Position numbers and translations under genes: made by a program. From positions 62,001 through 126,000 of the forward strand of contig CALIXS010000026.1 of NCBI GenBank assembly GCA_938046095.1: a DNA stretch of 64,000 nt. Direction: 5' to 3'. Shown piece by piece: positions 1 to 8,365 of this stretch (position 1 is the stretch's first letter; each line of letters begins with the position of its first letter). This DNA comes from an uncultured Clostridia bacterium (GTDB taxonomy: Bacteria > Bacillota > Clostridia > Peptostreptococcales > Anaerovoracaceae). Below the pieces are notes generated by a model. It was not told where the DNA came from and did not search any database. It saw nothing but the letters and a program-made list of their open reading frames with translations.

Positions 1-2
1 TC

Positions 3-1280
3 GCCTCGCCTAAGCATCCATACACGTGGGCGCTTCTTTCGTCCATGCCTCAGCTCGGAGTAAGGGGAGAGCCTTTGTATTCTATCGAAGGCGTTCCGCC
101 GAACCTTTTTACGGAAATCAATGGCGATGCCTTTGCACCGCGCAACAGGCATGCGCTTGCTATAGATTTTCTCGAGAGACCGCCGTATTTCCAGGTCACC
201 CCGACGCACAAGGCGAGGACGTGGCTGCTCGATCCGAGAGCACCCCATGTGGACCCGCCCAACACATCTATTGCACGGGCTCAGGCCGCGAACAGGGAGA
301 GAGCCGAACAGTATAAGAAGAACATATCGTCGGAAAAGATGCTTGAGGTGAAGAACCTGTCTGTTCACTTCGGCTCGAAGCGCCATCCGTTCAAGGCCGT
401 GCAAGACGTATCGTTCGATATATACAAGGGAGAAACTTTCGGGCTTGTCGGCGAATCGGGATCGGGTAAAACGACGATAGGCCGCGCCATAATAAGGATC
501 AACGAGGCGACAGAGGGCCAGATTATCTATAACGGCAAACGTATAAGCGGTAAAATCGACAGAAAGCTCGATCACACCGTCACAGAGAAGATACAGATGA
601 TATTTCAGGATCCTATGGCGTCACTGAACGAGAGAGCCAAGGTTTCGTATATTGTTGCCGAAGGGCTGATGAACACGCATCCCGAGCTGTCGAAAAGTGA
701 GATTGAAGAGTGTGTTGCCCGTGCTCTCGACGATGTTGGACTTCTTCCCGAGTTCAGCAGCCGCTTTCCTCATGAGTTTTCGGGAGGTCAGAGGCAGCGC
801 ATCGGGATCGCAAGGTGTCTTATAATGGAACCGGATTTTATCGTTGCGGATGAACCGATATCGGCTCTCGACGTATCGATAAGAGCTCAGGTTCTGAACC
901 TTATGTCGGCAATGCAGCAGCAGAGAGGTCTCACATATCTCTTCATTTCCCATGACCTGTCAGTCATGAGGTTTATATGCGACAGGATCGCGGTAATATA
1001 TAAGGGTGAGTTCAAGGAACTTGCGGAAACGGAAGAGCTCTTCGCGCATCCGCTGCATCCGTACACCAAAGCTCTCCTTTCGGCAATACCTCTTCCTGAT
1101 CCCGAATACGAGAGAAGCAAAAAACTGATCACGTATGATTCGAAGTGCCACGACTACAGCACGGATAAACCGCAATGGGCCGAGATAAGACCGGGACATT
1201 TTGTCAGCGGCAATTCCGAGGAACTCAAGCGGTATAATGAAGAGCTGGACGAAGGCGGCAAGGAGAATATAACGAAATAA
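3..1280 (+). CDS. Fused OppD-OppF peptide ABC transporter ATPase (5' end outside window)
   Basis: The reading frame is open from the window edge to a TAA at 1280, giving 425 residues here. The first ~75 residues match the C-terminal tail of an OppD protein (SPKHPYTWALLSS, then the APRN and APHV segments), as seen in the separate OppD at 9466-10533. A linker rich in Ala, Arg and Glu follows, then a complete OppF-type ATPase: Walker A GESGSGKTT, signature FSGGQRQRIGIARCL, Walker B FIVADEP, H-loop FISHDLS and the C-terminal oligopeptide-transporter tail. In the neighbouring operon the two proteins are separate genes that overlap by 4 nt; here the stop is replaced by about 28 linker residues in frame, so this is a fusion and not a simple frameshift. 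The Met at position 45 lies inside the OppD tail and is not the start. The protein would power peptide import from the cytoplasmic face of the membrane. Confidence 0.9.
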   Translation, partial: ASPKHPYTWALLSSMPQLGVRGEPLYSIEGVPPNLFTEINGDAFAPRNRHALAIDFLERPPYFQVTPTHKARTWLLDPRAPHVDPPNTSIARAQAANRERAEQYKKNISSEKMLEVKNLSVHFGSKRHPFKAVQDVSFDIYKGETFGLVGESGSGKTTIGRAIIRINEATEGQIIYNGKRISGKIDRKLDHTVTEKIQMIFQDPMASLNERAKVSYIVAEGLMNTHPELSKSEIEECVARALDDVGLLPEFSSRFPHEFSGGQRQRIGIARCLIMEPDFIVADEPISALDVSIRAQVLNLMSAMQQQRGLTYLFISHDLSVMRFICDRIAVIYKGEFKELAETEELFAHPLHPYTKALLSAIPLPDPEYERSKKLITYDSKCHDYSTDKPQWAEIRPGHFVSGNSEELKRYNEELDEGGKENITK

Positions 1281-1338
1281 GGCTTTGCTCTCTCCTTTGA
1301 CGGGAGAATATAAGATTACAGAACAAAAAGAATTGCTA

Positions 1339-1381
1339 AAAACCGCTGTGGCCATTGTGAATAGATGACCATGGCGGTTTT
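1339..1381 (+). terminator. Terminator after the fused OppDF gene
   Basis: AAAACCGC at 1339-1346 pairs with GCGGTTTT at 1374-1381, with a further imperfect inner stem (TGGCCA region against GACCATG). It sits about 60 nt after the OppDF stop and ends in a T run. Termination is inferred from the hairpin and its position. Confidence 0.6.
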
Positions 1382-1479
1382 AAGTTGTTTCGGGCAAAAT
1401 ACGGGGCGGACAAAATGAGTTGGGATAACCTTATGCAGCCATTGAAAATCCGGTCGGGTTTAATATCATATCGTCATTG

Positions 1480-1506
1480 AGATATAGACATCAAGATATA
1501 GACATC
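1480..1506. repeat. Short direct repeat in the 433-bp gap 1281-1713
   Basis: The 13-mer AGATATAGACATC occurs at 1480-1492 and again at 1494-1506. Apart from this repeat, the terminator at 1339 and the promoter at 1612, the 1281-1713 gap shows nothing that I can call a gene. Confidence 0.5.
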
Positions 1507-1611
1507 GCGCTTATTAAAAATCTGTATTAAAAGAAAAATCGCCGTGCCCGACGCGGGGATATTTTTTGCTGAATCATGAGAAACAGGCATGCGTATAATA
1601 AGCATCGCTTG

Positions 1612-1639
1612 TTGAAAATTTATCAACCGATGATATAAT
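1612..1639 (+). promoter_or_regulatory. Sigma-A-type promoter of the secreted C39-like gene
   Basis: TTGAAA at 1612-1617 and a perfect TATAAT at 1634-1639 are separated by 16 bp. The predicted leader of about 65 nt contains a TCTGCGC/GCGCAGA hairpin and a segment at 1685-1697 complementary to the two small RNA candidates. The ribosome site AAAGGAG is at 1700-1706, 7 nt before the ATG at 1714. Confidence 0.7.
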
Positions 1640-1713
1640 ACTTATTAAGCTGATGTCTGCGCAAACGAGCAACGCAGCCGGCGCAGAAAGAACGTTCCGA
1701 AAGGAGTACTTAC

Positions 1714-4700
1714 ATGAAGAAACGGAAAAAACTGCCGGTTTTACTTCTCACATTGGTGCTGATCTTTGCACTTATACCGTCGGCTGTCAGTGCCGAAGGG
1801 GGAACTGAGATCGACAGAACGGGAGTTAATATCATCAAAGTTACAACTGACGCTGATTTTGCCGCAGGAGTATCGGACAATCTCGTTCCCGCGTCGGAGG
1901 GTAACGGAGCTCTTAAGCTCGCAGACGGGGCAACGGACGGTACATTTGTGTCCGCGATTTATTCCGTAAAAGACTTTGCCAAGATGGTAGGTTCGTGGAA
2001 CGCCTCGCTCGGCGAAGGCGTCTTTATAGAAGTGTCAGCGAGGAGCTTTGCGGACGGTGTGTGGTCGGACTGGTTCAGCTGGGGCAAATACGGTATGACA
2101 ATCAGGCGCGGCAGCGCTTCGGAGGACGTAGACGAATTCGTCCAGAACGGGACGATATCCAAGGTTCAATTCAAGGCTTCGCTTCATCGTGACGACATCT
2201 TACAGTCTGCCGTTATGCGGCAGCTTTCGTTTTCGGTAAAAGGCGGGGATGCAGAGGCGAAATACGCCGAGGATGAGGTTTCGCTTCCTGTATCGGTAAA
2301 AAACGATGCACCGGCTTATTCACAGTCGATACGTGATCCGTCAATAGGCGGCAGTATATGCAGTCCGTCCACTATGACGGTTGCGCTAAATTCGAGGGAT
2401 CCGTCCCTGGACCTTTTGCCGGAGGAGCTTGCGTTGTCCGTTCAGGATTTCAATTACGGCTTCGGAAACTGGGCTTTTTGTGTTTCGGCGGCGGGGCTTT
2501 ACGGCTACGAATCGTACGCGCAGTATGCGGACAAGGATATACTTATGCAGGAGCTCGCTCACGGCAGAACGGTCGGCCTTTCCGTATCGTACAGCCCGGA
2601 TCCGAACAGCTCATATCCGTACCTTGAGGGAGCCTACGGCGGAACCGGCGGTCATCTGATCTCTATAATCGGTTACGAATACAAGGATGCGGTGATGGAC
2701 GACGAGCATCTGTATTTTTATTCGAGCGATACGTATTCTCCGAGTGATGCGACGAGTTTCCATTATTACAAGTGGACGCAGCTGGACGAATGCTGGTCGG
2801 GAAGGCTTGCTTACATAGTTATGAGCGAGCCGGAAGCGGGCGCCGGGATAACGGGGATACGCCGCTTTGAGGCTGATCTCACGGAGGCCGGCAGCGGCAG
2901 TACCTATGAGCTCGGTGCGGGCGGCACCAAGGTGGATCTGACGTCATTCACGAACGGAAAGATGTCAACGCTCGGACACGGCGTGCTCGCATATACGATA
3001 GAAGGCATGGCGACGACAGCCTCGGAAGAGAGCGCGGCGTCTATAGTGTATGACAATCGCATACAGGTCACGGCAAACAACAAATTCTTTTACAACAATA
3101 TATCGACGGACAATAGCGGAAATCTCGTATTCAACGGCGGAGAGGCGCTTTACAGGGCAGGAGTCCCGGAGGGCACCGAAAAGGCAGTTACTATATATGC
3201 GTTTGCGAGCAACGGGAAGACGTATTACGCCGAAAAGACTTTTACGAGCATAAAGCCTGAAGAAGAACCGGCAGACGACTACGAAGAGGTCGAAACGAAG
3301 GGTAACCTTACGTTTGCGGATCTGACGGCGGGAACCGCAAAGGGCGCCGCCGTAATGAACGAAGGCAGGGTGACGCTGAACGGGAAAGAAGGCGCTTACT
3401 ATACACCGATATACAAGAACGTATGGGAGCCGGAATACCTTATGGCGACGATCAACGCTTCGACTCCGGGGAATTCTTCCGTGGAGCTTCAGATAAGAGC
3501 GGTGGCGGAGCGTGCCGAAGGCAAATGGTCGGACTGGTTCACGTGGGGGCAGTTCGGCTCAGGAACACAAAGCGCCTCAAACGGACGTAAGGATGAATAC
3601 CTCAATATGAGCACGGATATATTCGTGGCAAGGGGTGACAGTGAGAACGCAAATATTCAGAAATACCAGTTCAGAATACTCCTTAAAGCGGGTACGGACG
3701 GCAGCGTCCCTATTGTATCCGGACTGAACTTCACAATCAAAAAGGCGGCGTATTCCGCTTCTGAGGCTATATATACCGGAAAAACCGCGGAGGCCGACAT
3801 ACCTGATAACGCCGGCGTTGACATAGAGCCGACAAGCGCGTACTCGTACGCGGACGGAATGGAGTCGTGGCGTCTCGAAAATATGATGCTTATGCTGCTC
3901 AACGGACAGGGCGCCGATCCTCTGTTCGAAGAGGTCGCTCTTAACGGATATGACTTCGGTGAGGGCTGGGGCAATTGGGCGTTCACGCCGTTCAAAGCCG
4001 GTCTGTTCGGATACGGTGCGTACACGCAGTTTGCCGCAAACACGACTATGATAAAGCAGGCGATAGCCGACGGCCATGCGGTAGGGCTTTTTATAAACGG
4101 CGCATCTGTGAATACGACGAACAGCGGCGGAAGCAGACAGATCGTCGTATACGCGTATGAAAAGGAAGCGGGCGCGACGATATTCCGTTACTACTGCTGC
4201 AGCGGAGACGCTGATGAACTGGCGGACGGAGATGTTGCCAATACCTGCACCGAGGAGGAGCTGCAGCACGCGATAGAAGCATGCACATCATCAAGCGCGC
4301 GCGGTATAATGTACGTCGTGACGGGCAAGACCGACAACGGAAGCGTTGTACGTGTTCCTGCCGAAGCTGAATATGCGGATGAACAGAAGAAGGACGAGAT
4401 AATACTGAAACTCGACGGCAGGAAGTTAGAAATACCGGAGGGCTTTGAGAACGATTTCGAATCGGCATCAGGAAACGGTAAGACTGCATACCTTCTCGGG
4501 AGCGAACGCAAAGACGGAAAAAAGCTTTCGCAGGCTGTGTGGCATCACGGCATTTCGGTCGGTGCCGGAGGTACGCTGAAGCTCCCGGAGGAGGCTGTAC
4601 AGGCCGTCGCCGACGGTGATACGATCGAGCTTTATGTGGTAGCGAACAACGGTATTACATACACTGCAAGGCTTGGGAATACACCTTCCCCGGAATACGC

Positions 4701-5208
4701 ATTTATCGACGGAATCGGTGCGCAGTGGACGAAGAAGAGCGGTAAGGATCTCAGATTCCGTGCCGCCGGAGAATATGAGAAATTCACCGGAATAATGATA
4801 GACGGAGAAGATGTAGATGCTTCGAATTATACGTCCTCTTCGGGAAGCACCATAATCACGATCAGAGCGCCGTATCTTGAAACACTGTCTGTGGGAGAGC
4901 ATGAACTTACGGCTGTTTACATCGACGGCAGGTGCGCAGTGACTTTCTCGATACGCGAAGCGACGCCCGGCGGGGAGCACGGAGTGAATCCGCAAACTCC
5001 GGGAGGCCAAAATACGCCGGCTCCGGGCGGTTCAAAGACACCGGCTCCGAGAGGCCCAAATCTGCGGGCTCCGGAAGGTGCTCGGTCTGCAGTCGGCGGA
5101 AAGGCGGCCGATACAGGCGACAGAAATGATGCGGCGGTATATTTGCTCATTATCGCAGTGTGCGCCGCAACTGCGGTCACCTTGTCTAAAAGAAGGTCCG
5201 GAAGATAA
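1714..5208 (+). CDS. Large secreted, wall- or membrane-anchored protein with two C39-like peptidase modules, the second degenerate
   Basis: 1164 residues with a signal peptide (residues 1-27, cleavage near VSA-EG). Each half has a tryptophan-rich domain (WSDWFSWGKYG, WSDWFTWGQFG) followed by a papain-fold, C39-like module. The first module keeps Cys216 (ICSPST), His314 (GGHLIS) and a downstream Asp near 339, the expected catalytic set of Peptidase_C39_2 proteins. The second module (about 700-860) keeps the fold landmarks GNWAF and AGLFGYGAY, but has Trp/Arg where Cys belongs and Arg-Gln where His belongs, so it should be inactive. The tail is a Pro/Gly-rich stretch (TPAPGG-like repeats), then AADTGD, a hydrophobic helix and KRR, resembling a non-canonical sortase signal. 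It lies between two opp loci, so a role in making or capturing peptides for import is plausible but inferred. Proteolysis itself is not shown. Confidence 0.75.
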   Translation: MKKRKKLPVLLLTLVLIFALIPSAVSAEGGTEIDRTGVNIIKVTTDADFAAGVSDNLVPASEGNGALKLADGATDGTFVSAIYSVKDFAKMVGSWNASLGEGVFIEVSARSFADGVWSDWFSWGKYGMTIRRGSASEDVDEFVQNGTISKVQFKASLHRDDILQSAVMRQLSFSVKGGDAEAKYAEDEVSLPVSVKNDAPAYSQSIRDPSIGGSICSPSTMTVALNSRDPSLDLLPEELALSVQDFNYGFGNWAFCVSAAGLYGYESYAQYADKDILMQELAHGRTVGLSVSYSPDPNSSYPYLEGAYGGTGGHLISIIGYEYKDAVMDDEHLYFYSSDTYSPSDATSFHYYKWTQLDECWSGRLAYIVMSEPEAGAGITGIRRFEADLTEAGSGSTYELGAGGTKVDLTSFTNGKMSTLGHGVLAYTIEGMATTASEESAASIVYDNRIQVTANNKFFYNNISTDNSGNLVFNGGEALYRAGVPEGTEKAVTIYAFASNGKTYYAEKTFTSIKPEEEPADDYEEVETKGNLTFADLTAGTAKGAAVMNEGRVTLNGKEGAYYTPIYKNVWEPEYLMATINASTPGNSSVELQIRAVAERAEGKWSDWFTWGQFGSGTQSASNGRKDEYLNMSTDIFVARGDSENANIQKYQFRILLKAGTDGSVPIVSGLNFTIKKAAYSASEAIYTGKTAEADIPDNAGVDIEPTSAYSYADGMESWRLENMMLMLLNGQGADPLFEEVALNGYDFGEGWGNWAFTPFKAGLFGYGAYTQFAANTTMIKQAIADGHAVGLFINGASVNTTNSGGSRQIVVYAYEKEAGATIFRYYCCSGDADELADGDVANTCTEEELQHAIEACTSSSARGIMYVVTGKTDNGSVVRVPAEAEYADEQKKDEIILKLDGRKLEIPEGFENDFESASGNGKTAYLLGSERKDGKKLSQAVWHHGISVGAGGTLKLPEEAVQAVADGDTIELYVVANNGITYTARLGNTPSPEYAFIDGIGAQWTKKSGKDLRFRAAGEYEKFTGIMIDGEDVDASNYTSSSGSTIITIRAPYLETLSVGEHELTAVYIDGRCAVTFSIREATPGGEHGVNPQTPGGQNTPAPGGSKTPAPRGPNLRAPEGARSAVGGKAADTGDRNDAAVYLLIIAVCAATAVTLSKRRSGR

Positions 5209-5277
5209 TTCCCGTGAAATCATTATGGGGAAAGTCAAAAATGATTAAAAAATATCCCCAAAATAAGACGGACGAGG

Positions 5278-5430
5278 TATAATTATTGTTAAATCATAGT
5301 CATACCTTTTAGCGGTATGTCTTTGATCTGATAACCGAAAACGGTTTTATACGCCGTTTCGGAGTCGGCTTTTACCGGCGGCGATAATCGTCTGATGCGA
5401 TCAGACATTTTATTAAGAAGGAGGAGAAGA
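5278..5430 (+). promoter_or_regulatory. Promoter and structured leader of oppABCDF
   Basis: A TATAAT at 5278-5283 has no good -35 partner. The following ~140 nt hold three consecutive hairpins: CATACC/GGTATG (5301-5319), CCGAAAACGG/CCGTTTCGG (5335-5362) and GTCTGA/TCAGAC (5390-5406, followed by ATTTTATT). The ribosome site AAGGAGGAG lies just after. The last hairpin with its T-rich tail could act as an attenuator. I recognise no known riboswitch class here. Confidence 0.45.
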
Positions 5431-7335
5431 ATGAAGAAAAAGTTAATTGTACTGCTGTTGGCGGCGGTTATGACAATCGCTTTGCTGGCAGGGTGCGAAG
5501 GCAAAAACGGTAATGATTCCGGGAAGACGGAATACAGATCGCTGTATTCTTCGGACGTAACGACGCTTAACTACCTGAACACAACGTATACTGCAGATAT
5601 GTACATACCTGCCAATACGGAGGAATGGCTGATCCAGTACGATTCGCTCGGCCAGGTACAGCCGGCCCTCGCCAAGTCATGGGAAACCTCAAAGGACGGT
5701 ACAGTATGGACGTTCCATCTCCGTGACGCCAAATGGTACGATTCTCAGGGTGAAGAGGTCGGTACGGTTAAAGCCCAGGATTTTGTCGCTGCAGCCGAGT
5801 ACGCTCTCAAGTTTGATGCGTCCGCATCATATATGTTCCCTGCCGCTATGATCAAGAACAGTGATGCGGGATCTGAAGCTCTCGTAAACGGCGACGTAAA
5901 GTGGGAAGATGTCGGCATTAAAGCCGTAGACGACAAGACGCTCGAGTTCACGCTCGATTCTGCGTGCCCTTACTTTCTGTCATGCCTGACGTACGGCTGC
6001 TTCGCACCTGTATCGGCTGATATGCTCAAGCAGTTCGGCGACTGGGACAACAGAGCATCATGGACAATGGAGGAATGGAACGCGTTTTCAGAGTCTCTTG
6101 ACGGCGCCGCGTATGATCAGATGTGGTACTGCGGAGCGTATTACCTTTCCGAGTACAGTGCAGGCGAAAGATATATCCTGACGAAGAATCCAGACTACTT
6201 TGAGGCCGATCAGGTTTATATCGAAACGGTTACGCACACGTACAATGCGGAATCCGCTACGGTATCCGGAGAGATGTATAAGAGGGGTGAGCTCGAAGAG
6301 GCGAGCATCACGAGCACGATGGCAAAGAGCTGGGCTCAGGATGAAGCGACGAAGAATCTCTATCACCCTACAAGAGTTCTGCCTGATTACAGCTACTTCT
6401 GGAGCTTCGAGTTCGATCCTCAGTTCGATGAGCAGTACGAGCCTGCAAACTGGCGCGTGGTCGTCAACAACGAGAATTTCCGTAAATCGATATTCCACGG
6501 CATCAACAGGATAGGCGCAAAGAAGATATCCGACGAGAGCAATGCCGAGGCTTTGATAGAGAATACGTTTACTCCGTCGACGTTCGTAATGGCCGGCGGC
6601 GAGGATTATGCGGATCAGAAGGAATTTAAGGATCTTGCGGTAAACAAAGACAGCGCGGACGCCTATTTCAACGAAGATCTTGCAAAGGAGTACAGAGATA
6701 AGGCAAAGGCCGACCTTGCCGGGCAGGCAACCTTCCCTGTAAAGGTTCTCATGGTTTACAACCCTAACGTTTCCGACTGGGATTCCGAGTGTACATATAT
6801 CGAAAAGCAGTTGGAGGAGCTTCTCGGTACGGACTATATTGACATAATTGTCGAACAGGGACCTACACAGAGCTTCCTGTCGAACATCAGAAGAGCAAAC
6901 AAATTTGCACTCATGAAGACGAACTACGGATGCGACTATGCGGATCCGCTTACATATGCCGACCCGTTCGCAAAGGATAATTCATATACGCGCTTCAATC
7001 TGAGCGATTCCCCTGAGCTCAAGGCTATTGCCGACGAGTATTACGCGGCGGTAGAAAAGGCAAACGCGATAACGGATCCGGAAAAGCTTGCCGAACGCTA
7101 TAAAGCATTTGCGGAAGCAGAAGCAATTCTTATCGATCACGCCATAGCTATTCCGTTCGGCCTTGAAGGAGGCTACACGGCAGCGCTGATCAACCCGTTT
7201 GAGGGGCAGTACGCACCTTATGGTGTCTCCACGCTTCGCTACAAGGGTGAGCACATACTTACAGAGCCTTTGAGTACGGACGCCTTCGAAAAAGCGCTCA
7301 AGGAATGGAATGAGCAGAGAGCTAAGCTCGGATAA
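5431..7335 (+). CDS. oppA: Oligopeptide ABC transporter substrate-binding lipoprotein (OppA-like)
   Basis: 634 residues from the ATG at 5431, which follows AAGGAGGAG by a suitable distance; an upstream in-frame start at 5395 would add 12 residues before the signal peptide and is unlikely. A lipoprotein signal peptide ends at the lipobox LLAGC with Cys22. The rest is an SBP_bac_5 (cluster C) fold: YRSLYSSDVTTLNYL opening strand, the W-x-F-x-L-R signature (VWTFHLRDAKWYDS) and the domain-closing region. It captures extracellular peptides and delivers them to OppBC. It is first in an operon with oppB, oppC, oppD and oppF and is separated from oppB by a strong hairpin that probably lowers expression of the downstream genes relative to oppA. 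Confidence 0.9.
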   Translation: MKKKLIVLLLAAVMTIALLAGCEGKNGNDSGKTEYRSLYSSDVTTLNYLNTTYTADMYIPANTEEWLIQYDSLGQVQPALAKSWETSKDGTVWTFHLRDAKWYDSQGEEVGTVKAQDFVAAAEYALKFDASASYMFPAAMIKNSDAGSEALVNGDVKWEDVGIKAVDDKTLEFTLDSACPYFLSCLTYGCFAPVSADMLKQFGDWDNRASWTMEEWNAFSESLDGAAYDQMWYCGAYYLSEYSAGERYILTKNPDYFEADQVYIETVTHTYNAESATVSGEMYKRGELEEASITSTMAKSWAQDEATKNLYHPTRVLPDYSYFWSFEFDPQFDEQYEPANWRVVVNNENFRKSIFHGINRIGAKKISDESNAEALIENTFTPSTFVMAGGEDYADQKEFKDLAVNKDSADAYFNEDLAKEYRDKAKADLAGQATFPVKVLMVYNPNVSDWDSECTYIEKQLEELLGTDYIDIIVEQGPTQSFLSNIRRANKFALMKTNYGCDYADPLTYADPFAKDNSYTRFNLSDSPELKAIADEYYAAVEKANAITDPEKLAERYKAFAEAEAILIDHAIAIPFGLEGGYTAALINPFEGQYAPYGVSTLRYKGEHILTEPLSTDAFEKALKEWNEQRAKLG

Positions 7336-7356
7336 ATTTTATCCCTGACGCCTGAA

Positions 7357-7392
7357 GCCGGGCGGGAGATACGATCCCGCCCGGCGGTTTTT
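7357..7392 (+). terminator. Strong hairpin between oppA and oppB (partial terminator or mRNA stabiliser)
   Basis: A perfect 11-bp GC-rich stem (GCCGGGCGGGA at 7357-7367, TCCCGCCCGGC at 7375-7385) with a 7-nt loop is followed by GGTTTTT. It looks like an intrinsic terminator inside the operon. Such intra-operon structures are known to let binding proteins be made in excess over membrane subunits; that use here is inference. Confidence 0.8.
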
Positions 7393-7423
7393 CTTAGCAA
7401 ACGTAAGGAGGCATAAAAAATCA

Positions 7424-8365
7424 ATGGCAGCTTATCTCATAAAAAGGATCCTGCGCTCATTTGTCACGTTGTTCGTGGTATGCACGATCGTGTTCTGCCT
7501 GCTCAGACTCATGCCGATCGAGGGCTACTTCAACAACTTTGATAAGATGACTGAAGACCAGATTCAGCATCAGCTCGAGATCAAAGGGCTCAAGGATCCG
7601 ATACCGGTACAGTTGGGACGTTTTTATATGCAGCTCCTGCACGGAGACCTCGGCAAGTCGTCGAGGTACCGTCCCGGTGTGGCAGTAACGGAAATAGTCG
7701 GTGCGAAGGTGCTCATGTCTATGGGGCTCGGTATATGTGCGCTTGCGCTCGCACTGGTTATAGGTATTCCTTTGGGCCGCCTGATGGCGCGCTTCAAGGG
7801 CGGAATACCTGATCATCTGGGTACCGTTTTTATCGTTATTATCAATGCGGTTCCGGCCGTCGTGTATTATTTGTTTATTCAGATGTACGGTACCGATCTT
7901 CTGGGGCTTCCGGTACTGTTTTCCCGCAGCAACTATGCCACATACATATTGCCTGTAATCTCGCTGTCTCTGGGTGATACGGCGTATTACGCAATGTGGA
8001 TAAGGCGGTACATGATAGATGAGAGTAACAAGGATTATGTCAAGCTCGCGACGGCAAAGGGTGTACGATCGCGCGACATCATGAGCAGGCAGATTTTCCG
8101 CAACGCCTTTGTGCCGCTTATACAGTACATACCGACATCATTTATTCTGACGATGGTAGGTTCCATCTATGTAGAGTCCCTGTACTCCATACCGGGCATG
8201 GGAGGACTTCTCGTCAAGTGCATCCAGAGCCAGGACAACACGCTCGTTCAGGCGCTCGTACTTATTTATTCGGCTTTGAGCATTCTGGGACTTATTCTGG
8301 GAGATATACTGATGACGATAATTGACCCGAGGATTTCGTTTGCCAGGAAAGGGGGTGCCCGCTGA
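7424..8365 (+). CDS. oppB: Oligopeptide ABC transporter permease OppB
   Basis: 313 residues with six predicted membrane helices. The N-terminal start AAYLIKRILRSFVTLFVV is typical of the OppB/DppB family, and the EAA loop is seen in YVKLATAKGVRSRDIMSRQIFRN. The C-terminus ends in the family pattern DPRISF. The ribosome site AAGGAGG lies 12 nt before the ATG. The stop codon shares a base with the oppC start (TGATG), which points to translational coupling. It forms the transmembrane channel with OppC and receives peptide from the lipoprotein encoded upstream. Confidence 0.92.
   Translation: MAAYLIKRILRSFVTLFVVCTIVFCLLRLMPIEGYFNNFDKMTEDQIQHQLEIKGLKDPIPVQLGRFYMQLLHGDLGKSSRYRPGVAVTEIVGAKVLMSMGLGICALALALVIGIPLGRLMARFKGGIPDHLGTVFIVIINAVPAVVYYLFIQMYGTDLLGLPVLFSRSNYATYILPVISLSLGDTAYYAMWIRRYMIDESNKDYVKLATAKGVRSRDIMSRQIFRNAFVPLIQYIPTSFILTMVGSIYVESLYSIPGMGGLLVKCIQSQDNTLVQALVLIYSALSILGLILGDILMTIIDPRISFARKGGAR

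Noticed and set aside
1415..1480. 22-codon frame (MSWDNLMQPLK start) in the gap after OppDF
   Set aside because: No ribosome site and no context; could be chance.
3577..4269. 230-codon minus-strand frame
   Set aside because: Antisense to the large secreted protein, which has a signal peptide, a promoter and conserved modules.
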